Below are positions 16,451 to 33,106 of a stretch of DNA of 64,000 bases, piece by piece; the first letter of the stretch is position 1, and every line of letters begins with the position of its first letter. The DNA is from Escarpia spicata (Eukaryota; Annelida; Polychaeta; Sabellida; Siboglinidae). The translations under genes and the position numbers were made by a program. Location: contig OZ023211.1 in NCBI GenBank assembly GCA_963995525.1, positions 472,598 through 536,597 on the forward strand, read 5' to 3'. Under the pieces are notes generated by a model. It had not been told where the DNA came from, did not search any database, and was given only the letters and a program-made list of their open reading frames with translations.

Positions 16451-19400
16451 ATCATGCATGCAGATTCTGAGAGCTGGTGGTGTTACATGTGTACTGTATC
16501 ATGCATGCAGGTTCTGAGAGCTGGTGGTGTTGTACGTGGACTGTATCATGCATGCAGGTTCTGAGAGCTGGTGGTGTTGTACGTGTACTGTATCATGCAT
16601 GCAGGTTCTGAGAGCTGGTGGTGTTGTACGTGTACTGTATCATGCATGCAGGTTCTGAGAGCTGGTGGTGTTACACGTGTACTGTATCATGCATGCAGGT
16701 TCTGAGAGCTGGTGGTGTTACACGTGTATTGTATCATGCATGCAGGTTCTGAGAGCTGGTGGTGTTACACGTGTACTGTATCATGCATGCAGGTTCTGAG
16801 AGCTGGTGGTGTTACACGTGTACTGTATCATGCATGCAGGTTCTGAGAGCTGGTGGTGTTACACGTGTACTGTATCATGCATGCAGGTTCTGAGAGCTGG
16901 TGGTGTTACACGTGTACTGTATCATGCATGCAGGTTCTGAGAGCTGGTGGTGTTACACGTGTACTGTATCATGCATGCAGGTTCTGAGAGCTGGTGGTGT
17001 TACACGTGTACTGTATCATGCATGCAGGTTCTGACAGCTGGTGGTGTTACACGTGTATTGTATCATGCATGCAGGTTCTGAGAGCTGGTGGTGTTACACG
17101 TGGACTGTATCATGCATGCAGGTTCTGAGAGCTGGTGGTGTTACACGTGTATTGTATCATGCATGCAGGTTCTGAGAGCTGGTGGTGTTACACGTGTACT
17201 GTATCATGCATGCAGGTTCTGACAGCTGGTGGTGTTACATGTGTATTGTATCATGCATGCAGGTTCTGACAGCTGGTGGTGTTACACGTGTATTGTATCA
17301 TGCATGCAGGTTCTGAGAGCTGGTGGTGTTGTACGTGTATTGTATCATGCATGCAGGTTCTGACAGCTGGTGGTGTTACACGTGTATTGTATCATGCATG
17401 CAGGTTCTGAGAGCTGGTGGTGTTGTACGTGGACTGTATCATGCATGCAGGTTCTGAGAGCTGGTGGTGTTACACGTGTACTGTATCATGCATGCAGATT
17501 CTGAGAGCTGGTGGTGTTACACGTGTACTGTATCATGCATGCAGGTTCTGAGAGCTGGTGGTGTTACACGTGTACTGTATCATGCATGCAGGTTCTGAGA
17601 GCTGGTGGTGTTACACGTGTACTGTATCATGCATGCAGGTTCTGAGAGCTGGTGGTGTTACACGTGTACTGTATCATGCATGCAGGTTCTGAGAGCTGGT
17701 GGTGTTACACGTGTACTGTATCATGCATGCAGGTTCTGAGAGCTGGTGGTGTTACACGTGTACTGTATCATGCATGCAGGTTCTGAGAGCTGGTGGTGTT
17801 ACACGTGTACTGTATCATGCATGCAGGTTCTGAGAGCTGGTGGTGTTACACGTGTACTGTATCATGCATGCAGGTTCTGAGAGCTGGTGGTGTTACACGT
17901 GTACTGTATCATGCATGCAGGTTCTGAGAGCTGGTGGTGTTACACGTGTACTGTATCATGCATGCAGGTTCTGAGAGCTGGTGGTGTTACACGTGTACTG
18001 TATCATGCATGCAGGTTCTGAGAGCTGGTGGTGTTACACGTGTACTGTATCATGCATGCAGGTTCTGAGAGCTGGTGGTGTTACACGTGTATTGTATCAT
18101 GCATGCAGGTTCTGAGAGCTGGTGGTGTTACACGTGTACTGTATCATGCATGCAGGTTCTGAGAGCTGGTGGTGTTACACGTGTACTGTATCATGCATGC
18201 AGGTTCTGAGAGCTGGTGGTGTTACACGTGTACTGTATCATGCATGCAGGTTCTGAGAGCTGGTGGTGTTACACGTGTATTGTATCATGCATGCAGGTTC
18301 TGAGAGCTGGTGGTGTTACACGTGTACTGTATCATGCATGCAGGTTCTGAGAGCTGGTGGTGTTACACGTGTACTGTATCATGCATGCAGGTTCTGAGAG
18401 CTGGTGGTGTTACACGTGTACTGTATCATGCATGCAGGTTCTGAGAGCTGGTGGTGTTACACGTGTACTGTATCATGCATGCAGGTTCTGACAGCTGGTG
18501 GTGTTACACGTGTATTGTATCATGCATGCAGGTTCTGAGAGCTGGTGGTGTTACACGTGGACTGTATCATGCATGCAGGTTCTGAGAGCTGGTGGTGTTA
18601 CACGTGTATTGTATCATGCATGCAGGTTCTGACAGCTGGTGGTGTTACACGTGTACTGTATCATGCATGCAGGTTCTGACAGCTGGTGGTGTTACACGTG
18701 TATTGTATCATGCATGCAGGTTCTGACAGCTGGTGGTGTTACACGTGTATTGTATCATGCATGCAGGTTCTGAGAGCTGGTGGTGTTGTACGTGTATTGT
18801 ATCATGCATGCAGGTTCTGACAGCTGGTGGTGTTACACGTGTATTGTATCATGCATGCAGGTTCTGAGAGCTGGTGGTGTTGTACGTGGACTGTATCATG
18901 CATGCAGGTTCTGAGAGCTGGTGGTGTTACACGTGTACTGTATCATGCATGCAGATTCTGAGAGCTGGTGGTGTTACACGTGTACTGTATCATGCATGCA
19001 GGTTCTGAGAGCTGGTGGTGTTACACGTGTACTGTATCATGCATGCAGGTTCTGAGAGCTGGTGGTGTTACACGTGTACTGTATCATGCATGCAGGTTCT
19101 GAGAGCTGGTGGTGTTACACGTGTACTGTATCATGCATGCAGGTTCTGAGAGCTGGTGGTGTTACACGTGTACTGTATCATGCATGCAGGTTCTGAGAGC
19201 TGGTGGTGTTACACGTGTACTGTATCATGCATGCAGGTTCTGAGAGCTGGTGGTGTTACACGTGTATTGTATCATGCATGCAGGTTCTGAGAGCTGGTGG
19301 TGTTACACGTGTACTGTATCATGCATGCAGGTTCTGAGAGCTGGTGGTGTTACATGTATACTGTATCATGCATGCAGGTTCTGACAGCTGGTGGTGTTAC

Positions 19401-20922
19401 ACGTGTACTGTATCATGCATGCAGATTCTGAGAGCTGGTGGTGTTACATGTGTACTGTATCATGCATGCAGGTTCTGACAGCTGGTGGTGTTACACGTGT
19501 ATTGTATCATGCATGCAGGTTCTGAGAGCTGGTGGTGTTACACGTGTACTGTATCATGCATGCAGGTTCTGAGAGCTGGTGGTGTTGTACGTGGACTGTA
19601 TCATGCATGCAGGTTCTGACAGCTGGTGGTGTTACACGTGTATTGTATCATGCATGCAGGTTCTGAGAGCTGGTGGTGTTACACGTGTATTGTATCATGC
19701 ATGCAGGTTCTGAGAGCTGGTGGTGTTACACGTGTACTGTATCATGCATGCAGGTTCTGAGAGCTGGTGGTGTTACATGTGTACTGTATCATGCATGCAG
19801 GTTCTGACAGCTGGTGGTGTTACACGTGTATTGTATCATGCATGCAGGTTCTGAGAGCTGGTGGTGTTACACGTGTACTGTATCATGCATGCAGGTTCTG
19901 AGAGCTGGTGGTGTTGTACGTGGACTGTATCATGCATGCAGGTTCTGAGAGCTGGTGGTGTTACACGTGTACTGTATCATGCATGCAGGTTCTGAGAGCT
20001 GGTGGTGTTGTACGTGTACTGTATCATGCATGCAGGTTCTGAGAGCTGGTGGTGTTACACGTGTACTGTATCATGCATGCAGATTCTGAGAGCTGGTGGT
20101 GTTACACGTGTACTGTATCATGCATGCAGGTTCTGAGAGCTGGTGGTGTTACACGTGTACTGTATCATGCATGCAGGTTCTGAGAGCTGGTGGTGTTACA
20201 CGTGTACTGTATCATGCATGCAGGTTCTGAGAGCTGGTGGTGTTACATGTGTACTGTATCATGCATGCAGGTTCTGAGAGCTGGTGGTGTTACACGTGTA
20301 CTGTATCATGCATGCAGGTTCTGAGAGCTGGTGGTGTTGTACGTGGACTGTATCATGCATGCAGGTTCTGAGAGCAGGTGGTGTTACATGTGTACTGTAT
20401 CATGCATGCAGGTTCTGAGAGCTGGTGGTGTTACATGTGTACTGTATCATGCATGCAGGTTCTGAGAGCTGGTGGTGTTACATGTGTACTGTATCATGCA
20501 TGCAGGTTCTGAGAGCTGGTGGTGTTACACGTGTACTGTATCATGCATGCAGGTTCTGAGAGCTGGTGGTGTTGTACGTGTATTGTATCATGCATGCAGG
20601 TTCTGAGAGCTGGTGGTGTTACATGTGTACTGTATCATGCATGCAGGTTCTGAGAGCTGGTGGTGTTACACGTGTATTGTATCATGCATGCAGGTTCTGA
20701 GAGCTGGTGGTGTTACACGTGTACTGTATCATGCATGCAGGTTCTGAGAGCAGGTGGTGTTACATGTGTACTGTATCATGCATGCAGGTTCTGAGAGCAG
20801 GTGGTGTTACATGTGTACTGTATCATGCATGCAGGTTCTGAGAGCAGGTGGTGTTACATGTGTACTGTATCATGCATGCAGGTTCTGAGAGCAGGTGGTG
20901 TTACATGTGTACTGTATCATGC
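16451..20922. repeat. 47-bp minisatellite, about 95 copies, with higher-order structure
   Basis: The unit contains tcatgcatgcaggttctgag followed by agctggtggtgttacacgtg and tactgta. It holds two palindromic cores, TGCATGCA and ACACGTGT (a CACGTG E-box). Recurrent variants are gagagct/gacagct, acacgtgt/acatgtgt/gtacgtgt, tactg/tattg/ggactg and aggttc/agattc. A patterned run of variants ending in agattctg at about 17495 recurs at about 18952, a shift of 1457 bp or 31 units. The last four or five units share gcaggtgg in place of gctggtgg. Located in intron 4. Confidence 0.98.
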
Positions 20923-23610
<2,688 letters not shown>

Positions 23611-23889
23611 CTGTCAGAACAAACACATCAACAATGTCAGCCTCACAGCATTCATTCTGACAGAATAAACACAACAATGTCAACCTGACTGCCTCCATTC
23701 TGTCAGAACAAACACATGGTCACTGCTTTCACTTCACCATGAGGCTAGTACCAACACTGCCACCAGATGGTGTCAGCGCTACATTTGAAAAAACATTTTA
23801 GTCACTAGGTGGAGCAACGATGTTAGGGTAAAAACTTTGAAGTTGATGCATTTTTGTCATTCTTCATTAAGAAAAACCTTTCACCACTA

Positions 23890-24010
23890 GCATTTTGTTT
23901 AATGCAATTTTTGGTGGGACAAGTAGACTTCTGTTGGGACAAGTAAATGTGATTTAGTACTTGTCCTACCAGGCAAGTGCATTCTGGGAGTTAATGTTGA
24001 GCCCTGCAGG
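23890..24010 (+). repeat. Dispersed repeat copy (GGTGGGACAAGTA family)
   Basis: The stretch from atttttggtgggacaagtag through gttgggacaagtaaatg, cttgtcctaccaggcaagtg to gttaatgttgagccctgca matches, in inverted orientation, 49390-49500. It is an interspersed element of unknown class. Confidence 0.75.
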
Positions 24011-24418
24011 GCCAAGTTTAAATGATGTTACTTTTGTTATTGCATCACAGCTTGACAAAAGACCGACAAGTAAGTGCACAACCGTGCTACAGTAACAAGC
24101 TGTTATTGCCCACATTTTTTAATGTAATTTTTAAAAATTTTCTTCACAATTCAGGCAAGTATTTTTGCACAGTGTAGCATTGTCGAGGAAAGCTGAAGTG
24201 ACTTGATGTTGCAGTGATGTAATAAATGGACGTGTCCAGCCCCCAACATGGGCTGGTAACAAGTACTAGTTTTCGCAGAAACGGGACATGTAAATGAGCA
24301 AAAAGTAATGGAAACTTGGTCCCTAGACAAAATGTCAATTGTCATAAAATTAAAATAAAACATCCTGTTTTGATTGCCATGCTCACCCCATATGTACAGT
24401 AATTTATGTCATTTTTTA

Positions 24419-25395
<977 letters not shown>

Positions 25396-25943
25396 CACAG
25401 ACAGGTGGAAGGCCAACACATCACTTCAACTCATTTAGTTGAGCGAACCAAAGCAGCATGGAATAAACAGTACTGCTCAAGCTTTAAAATAGCAGCAGGC
25501 GGGTTCAAACTTCAATCCAAGATTGTCATGACTGAGACTTCCACTGTGCTCCACAGACTCAAGGAAGGACGATGTCAGCAACAACATGTTTAGTCGTCTC
25601 TGAATGTGTAGGAATTCAGGTTTCTTGGTTTGTTTAATTACATATTGTTTTGAACTTAGAAACTTTATGTTCATCTGCAAATATTTCAGCCGTGTTTCAT
25701 GACCTTCATCAGACTCCAGCTTGTGTCACATGATTCTGGTCATGTGACAAGTCAGTCCACCGATGACAGCTGTGAAACATGGCTGAAATATTACTAGATG
25801 AAAATCAAGAGTTGTGAGGTAAGCAGTGTCTAATGTTTAGTCTTCTTGACAAACTGTTTAATTTATTTGAGTTCTGGTCATAAACCTCAATGTATTCACC
25901 AACATAAATAATCTGATCTAAATTGCATTGTTTGCGATGTCAA

Positions 25944-28900
25944 GTTGATGGTGATGCTCGTGACATTACTGCGGGGAGTGTAACTACAAAACAAACTTAG
26001 TTGTTTGATGGTGATGCTCGTGACATTACTGCGGGGAGTGTAACTACAAAACGAACTTAGTTGTTTGATGGTGATGCTCGTGACATTACTGCGGGGAGTG
26101 TAACTACAAAACGAACTTAGTTGTTTGATGGTGATGCTCGTGACATTACTGCGGGGAGTGTAACTACAAAACGAACTTAGTTGTTTGATGGTGATGCTCG
26201 TGACATTACTGCGGGGAGTGTAACTACAAAACGAACTTAGTTGTTTGATGGTGATGCTCGTGACATTACTGCGGGGAGTGTAACTACAAAACGAACTTAG
26301 TTGTTTGATGGTGATGCTCGTGACATTACTGCGGGGAGTGTAACTACAAAACGAACTTAGTTGTTTGATGGTGATGCTCGTGACATTACTGCGGAGTGTA
26401 ACTACAAAACGAACTTAGTTGTTTGATGGTGATGCTCGTGACATTACTGCGGGGAGTGTAACTACAAAACGAACTTAGTTGTTTGATGGTGATGCTCGTG
26501 ACATTACTGCGGGGAGTGTAACTACAAAACGAACTTAGTTGTTTGATGGTGATGCTCGTGACATTACTGCGGAGTGTAACTACAAAACGAACTTAGTTGT
26601 TTGATGGTGATGCTCGTGACATTACTGCGGGGAGTGTAACTACAAAACGAACTTAGTTGTTTGATGGTGATGCTCGTGACATTACTGCGGAGTGTAACTA
26701 CAAAACAAACTTAGTTGTTTGATGGTGATGCTCGTGACATTACTGCGGGGAGTGTAACTACAAAACGAACTTAGTTGTTTGATGGTGATGCTCGTGACAT
26801 TACTGCGGGGAGTGTAACTACAAAACAAACTTAGTTGTTTGATGGTGATGCTCGTGACATTACTGCGGGGAGTGTAACTACAAAACGAACTTAGTTGTTT
26901 GATGGTGATGCTCGTGACATTACTGCGGGGAGTGTAACTACAAAACGAACTTAGTTGTTTGATGGTGATGCTCGTGACATTACTGCGGGGAGTGTAACTA
27001 CAAAACAAACTTAGTTGTTTGATGGTGATGCTCGTGACATTACTGCGGGGAGTGTAACTACAAAACAAACTTAGTTGTTTGATGGTGATGCTCGTGACAT
27101 TACTGCGGGGAGTGTAACTACAAAACAAACTTAGTTGTTTGATGGTGATGCTCGTGACATTACTGCGGGGAGTGTAACTACAAAACAAACTTAGTTGTTT
27201 GATGGTGATGCTCGTGACATTACTGCGGGGAGTGTAACTACAAAACGAACTTAGTTGTTTGATGGTGATGCTCGTGACATTACTGCGGGGAGTGTAACTA
27301 CAAAACAAACTTAGTTGTTTGATGGTGATGCTCGTGACATTACTGCGGAGTGTAACTACAAAACGAACTTAGTTGTTTGATGGTGATGCTCGTGACATTA
27401 CTGCGGGGAGTGTAACTACAAAACAAACTTAGTTGTTTGATGGTGATGCTCGTGACATTACTGCGGGGAGTGTAACTACAAAACAAACTTAGTTGTTTGA
27501 TGGTGATGCTCGTGACATTACTGCGGGGAGTGTAACTACAAAACAAACTTAGTTGTTTGATGGTGATGCTCGTGACATTACTGCGGGGAGTGTAACTACA
27601 AAACGAACTTAGTTGTTTGATGGTGATGCTCGTGACATTACTGCGGGGAGTGTAACTACAAAACGAACTTAGTTGTTTGATGGTGATGCTCGTGACATTA
27701 CTGCGGGGAGTGTAACTACAAAACAAACTTAGTTGTTTGATGGTGATGCTCGTGACATTACTGCGGGGAGTGTAACTACAAAACGAACTTAGTTGTTTGA
27801 TGGTGATGCTCGTGACATTACTGCGGGGAGTGTAACTACAAAACGAACTTAGTTGTTTGATGGTGATGCTCGTGACATTACTGCGGGGAGTGTAACTACA
27901 AAACGAACTTAGTTGTTTGATGGTGATGCTCGTGACATTACTGCGGGGAGTGTAACTACAAAACAAACTTAGTTGTTTGATGGTGATGCTCGTGACATTA
28001 CTGCGGAGTGTAACTACAAAACGAACTTAGTTGTTTGATGGTGATGCTCGTGACATTACTGCGGGGAGTGTAACTACAAAACAAACTTAGTTGTTTGATG
28101 GTGATGCTCGTGACATTACTGCGGGGAGTGTAACTACAAAACAAACTTAGTTGTTTGATGGTGATGCTCGTGACATTACTGCGGGGAGTGTAACTACAAA
28201 ACAAACTTAGTTGTTTGATGGTGATGCTCGTGACATTACTGCGGGGAGTGTAACTACAAAACGAACTTAGTTGTTTGATGGTGATGCTCGTGACATTACT
28301 GCGGGGAGTGTAACTACAAAACGAACTTAGTTGTTTGATGGTGATGCTCGTGACATTACTGCGGGGAGTGTAACTACAAAACAAACTTAGTTGTTTGATG
28401 GTGATGCTCGTGACATTACTGCGGGGAGTGTAACTACAAAACAAACTTAGTTGTTTGATGGTGATGCTCGTGACATTACTGCGGGGAGTGTAACTACAAA
28501 ACGAACTTAGTTGTTTGATGGTGATGCTCGTGACATTACTGCGGGGAGTGTAACTACAAAACGAACTTAGTTGTTTGATGGTGATGCTCGTGACATTACT
28601 GCGGGGAGTGTAACTACAAAACAAACTTAGTTGTTTGATGGTGATGCTCGTGACATTACTGCGGGGAGTGTAACTACAAAACAAACTTAGTTGTTTGATG
28701 GTGATGCTCGTGACATTACTGCGGGGAGTGTAACTACAAAACAAACTTAGTTGTTTGATGGTGATGCTCGTGACATTACTGCGGGGAGTGTAACTACAAA
28801 ACGAACTTAGTTGTTTGATGGTGATGCTCGTGACATTACTGCGGGGAGTGTAACTACAAAACGAACTTAGTTGTTTGATGGTGATGCTCGTGACATTACT

Positions 28901-29409
28901 GCGGGGAGTGTAACTACAAAACGAACTTAGTTGTTTGATGGTGATGCTCGTGACATTACTGCGGAGTGTAACTACAAAACGAACTTAGTTGTTTGATGGT
29001 GATGCTCGTGACATTACTGCGGGGAGTGTAACTACAAAACGAACTTAGTTGTTTGATGGTGATGCTCGTGACATTACTGCGGGGAGTGTAACTACAAAAC
29101 GAACTTAGTTGTTTGATGGTGATGCTCGTGACATTACTGCGGAGTGTAACTACAAAACAAACTTAGTTGTTTGATGGTGATGCTCGTGACATTACTGCGG
29201 GGAGTGTAACTACAAAACAAACTTAGTTGTTTGATGGTGATGCTCGTGACATTACTGCGGGGAGTGTAACTACAAAACAAACTTAGTTGTTTGATGGTGA
29301 TGCTCGTGACATTACTGCGGGGAGTGTAACTACAAAACAAACTTAGTTGTTTGATGGTGATGCTCGTGACATTACTGCGGAGTGTAACTACAAAACAAAC
29401 TTAGTTGTT
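25944..29409. repeat. 60-bp minisatellite, about 58 copies
   Basis: The unit contains gatggtgatgctcgtgacat, tactgcggggagtgtaacta and caaaacgaacttagttgttt. Two variant sites dominate: acgaac/acaaac and a 2-bp deletion (gcggggag to gcggag), the latter seen eight times. The minus strand reads repeated FCSYTPRSNVTSITIKQLS between stops created by the 2-bp deletions. Copies are otherwise almost identical, indicating recent homogenisation. Located in intron 2. Confidence 0.98.
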
Positions 29410-29454
29410 CATTGCATTGGTTTTACTGTAGCCTCAAATCATACTTAATTAATG

Positions 29455-29488
29455 TTAATGTGTAAACAATGCATTGTTTACACATTAA
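29455..29488. repeat. Perfect 34-bp palindrome
   Basis: The left half ttaatgtgtaaacaatg is followed without spacer by its exact reverse complement. It lies about 45 bp beyond the end of the 60-bp array. Confidence 0.97.
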
Positions 29489-30969
29489 ATATCAACCTTG
29501 CAATTTCTACTCCATGTATCAATTCATAAATGCTGTTTCTCGCAATTATTGTTTGCATTAAATTACACAGGGCTGTATTTTCCCAAAAGGTTGCCAACTA
29601 AATGCATGTCATTGTAACAGTTTGCAAATGGCCAAGATAAATCACAACTTATATGGGTTATTTCCCATACTTAGATGGAAAGTGGTAATGTGACAGTGGG
29701 AATTCATTTTACTCTGACTAATTCTGTCTCTGAATAATGAAACACTTCTATGCCTTATCAGGCACTTCACAGCCCTATCAATTTCCACTGCTAGATCTCT
29801 AAATCCCATTGACACTGCCTACATCCCAAGGGAGTGTCCCACTATCACCTCCCGCCAGAGGCAATCTTTCTGTGCTTTTAATGAGCAGTTCCTTGTCTGG
29901 TTGGAAATAATCAAAATTGACATAATATTCAGCAGACTCAGGAAGGTGTTTTGGAGTTCAATATATATGAGACGTGGTACTCATTTATCATTCTCCTGCT
30001 TGATCTGTAAATGGTGTCTAAAATACAGATGACACAACTGAATTATTCAGTATCAAAATAACATAACTGCCTGAAGCACCTTTTTCGTCACCCAATTTCG
30101 TAATTAATCAATTTGAGCTGCAAAAACATAAACATGTCGCCGTGACAAACATTGCCATGTTTGGTGCTGCTAGAGTGCTGCACAGATCACTGCTTCATAC
30201 AAAATCAATAACAACAGTGATGAACGCTGTTGCACTGGTGGATACATGATTGATTAGGCAGGTACAGGTAGTGGTGCCATAGGCAATCTGGCTGCACGGC
30301 TGTGTTAATAAGTACAGCCTTGGCTTTGTCATGCAGACACTGAGGAGCCATGCCAGAGACAGTCAGCGGCCGACTCTATTGCTTCCGACACACACCGAAT
30401 GAACTCTCAGCATGAGGCTGTCACAGTAACCATGGCGACACACTTTACAGGTGCTGGTTAACACAGGTAACAGCATGGCGTGACATTTTCAAAATCGTCA
30501 TGATACATTCGGTAAAAACTGACACGAAAACACCAAGTGTAAAATACATCGAAATAAACAATCACTGTGCACTGACTTGAATTACTCAATTGGATTTAAA
30601 GATAAAAACAAACTGATGAGCCAACTTGGGAAAGAATGTGCAGGATTTATAGGCCTTATAATAAAAACAAGAAAATAAGAGCATACTGTGATAATGGAAG
30701 TCCTAGGGGAAAAGAAGCAAAAGTCAGGAGAATTTTACTCCTCGATGGCCTAGCCACCCAGTGAGGAAGGAGCGCAACAGAACTGTTACAAGACTCGTAT
30801 GAACATGGGAACTGGAGCGCGTTAAGATCGCCTATGTCTGCAGCAGAAGCAGTAGCTCATGATGAGTGACTATAAATTTAACAACCAACCAATTTTTGAA
30901 AATGACCTCACACTACAGGGCATAAAAGGGGTGATAACTGGAGGCAGAACAAGCACACAATGTCCTCAC
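29489..30969. other. Intron 2 part, no feature seen
   Basis: Unique-looking intron. A short stretch at 30740-30860 is less AT-rich, but I cannot connect it to any exon. Confidence 0.55.
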
Positions 30970-31213
30970 CTGTGCCTCGCTGAGTCCGAGGTCGATGCTC
31001 TCGAGGGCCTTCTGCAGGATGTGGGTCTTCTCCTCGACGAGGTTAGTGTCTCCGTTCTCCTTCTTGATGGTCTTCATGGAGGTGAGTAGACTGTTGAGGA
31101 TTTGGTGGTGTTCATTCTTCAGTGTGTCCAGACCCTGCATCACAGTCTTAGTGTTGCTCACAATCTCCTCTTGAGACAGCGCCGTCATCTTGCCGATCTC
31201 CTCGATCTTCTTT
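30970..31213 (-). CDS. KLC: KLC exon 2: N-terminal region and start of coiled coil
   Basis: This 244-base exon has acceptor attgtgtttgcag and donor GTGAGG. After one base completing a codon it reads KKIEEIGKMTALSQEEIVSN, TKTVMQGLDTLKNEHHQILN, SLLTSMKTIKKENGDTNLVE, EKTHILQKALESIDLGLSEAQ. It aligns with fly MTQMSQDEIITNTKTVLQGL and human KLTQDEIISKTKQVIQGL. The internal ATG at 31188-31186 (MTALSQEE) could serve as a start codon, as in fly. The acceptor and the open phase-2 junction argue that an upstream coding exon is normally joined (see exons 1a and 1b). Confidence 0.95.
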
Positions 31214-31865
31214 CTGCAAACACAATATATCATTTGTTTGTCTGGTACATGTAAGGGAGCATCTACGAACTATGTACATACAAAACTGTAGAGAAACTCC
31301 CCGGCCACTCTGTGTGCATCAAGTGTGAGCCCTCCTCCCACATGTGGTATGATAACTTTGGGTGTGGGAGACAGTAAGAGATCCCCCCGTCGATGTTTGC
31401 ATAGTGTATGCAATCACAGCTGCCTCTTCTTCCTTGCACACATCTCTTGTGTAGGACCACAAGTGTCAAGGCCAAGTCAAATCATCCAAGACATTTGTTA
31501 TAAGAACAACACTTCATGTCACCTGAGTTCAGTACAATAATATTCTAATTTAATTTTACATCCGACTAAACAATAAGAGCTACATGTAGGGCCTATATGG
31601 TACTAAATCTACCTGGTGTATACACTTTTTGTTTGTTAATACCATGCCATAATCTGCATGCACAAATTGTATAAACAAACATGTAAACACGTTGACTGCT
31701 ACGAGACCAATGCCTGTATGACAGTTGCTGACTTTATCCCTTGTATTGGTGATCAGGTGGCAATCAGACTGGACACAGAGGCTAAGCCCCTGAGACTTGT
31801 CGAAGTAACCCCTACTGCTGGTAAACACACCAGTTGATGCACAACACAGTCTTCCTCAATGTGAT

Positions 31866-32861
31866 CAAACACAGTAGGATTACATGCAGATGATGTCAAC
31901 CAAAACAAACACAGTAGGATTACATGCAGATGATGTCAACCAAAACAAACACAGTAGGATTACAAGCAGACGATGTCAACCAAAACAAACACAGTAGGAT
32001 TATATGCAGATGATGTCAACCAAATCAAACACATTAGGATTACATGCAGATGATGTCAACCAAAACAAACACAATAGGATTACATGCAGACGATGTCAAC
32101 CAAAACAAACACTGTAGGTTTACAAGCAGATGATGTCAACCAAAACAAACACAGTAGGATTACAAGCAGACAATGTCAACCAAAACAAACACTGTAGGAT
32201 TACAAGCAGATGATGTCAACCAAAACAAACACAGTGGGATTACATGCAGATGATGTCAACCAAAACAAACACAGTAGGATTACAAGCAGATGATGTCAAC
32301 CAAAACAAACACAGTGGGATTACATGCAGATGATGTCAACCAAAACAAATGCGGTAGGATTACAAGCAGATGATCTCAACCAAAACAAACACAGTAGGAT
32401 TACAAGCAGATGATGTCAACCAAAACAAACACAGTGGGATTACATGCAGATGTCAACCAAAACAAACACAGAAGGATTATAAGCAGACAATGTCAACCAA
32501 AACAAACACTGTAGGATTACAAGCAGACAATGTCAACCAAAACAAACACAGTAGGATTACAAGCAGATGATGTAACCCAAAACAAACACAGTAGGATTAA
32601 AAGCAGATGATGTCAACCTAAACAAACACAGTAGGATTACAAGCAGACAATGTCAACCAAAACAAACACTGTAGGATTACAAGCAGATGATGTCAATCAA
32701 AACAAACACAGTGGGATTACATGCAGATGATGTCAACCAAAACAAACACAGAAAGATTACAAGCAGATGATCTCAACCAAAACAAACACAGTAGGATTAC
32801 AAGCAGATGATGTCAACCAAAACAAACACAGTAGGATTCATGCAGATGATGTCAACCAAAA
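31866..32861. repeat. 40-bp minisatellite, about 25 copies
   Basis: The unit contains aaacacagtaggattacaag and cagatgatgtcaaccaaaac. Copies vary at acagta/actgta/acagtg, acaag/acatg and gatgatg/gacaatg; one copy near 32450 lacks 4 bp. Located in intron 1 near exon 2. Confidence 0.96.
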
Positions 32862-33106
32862 CTATCACACATGCACCTGTTTACAAATCTCAAATTTAAT
32901 CCTACAAATTTAACCACCAGCAGTAATAATAAATATATAGCCAATAAATCCTCAGGAAACTCAACTCAGAGATACAACAAACCAAAATCGCTAAGCATGA
33001 CATAATGAACAAGAACGTAAAACCCACCATCAGAGCGAGTGACTGGTGAGGTTATAGGGTGGAAATGTTTACTTATTTATATTTGTCATGCACTTGTATA
33101 CAGTAG

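Noticed and set aside
16451..20922. CRISPR-like appearance of regularly spaced repeats
   Set aside because: Units are contiguous with no unique spacers, the DNA is eukaryotic, and no cas gene is present.
25490..25520. gcgggttcaaac as a tRNA T-arm
   Set aside because: No matching acceptor, D-arm or anticodon arm could be folded around it.
26682..29340. Minus-strand repeat proteins FCSYTPRSNVTSITIKQLS in the 60-bp array
   Set aside because: These are periodicity artefacts; frames are cut wherever the 2-bp deletion occurs, and no non-repeat sequence is attached.
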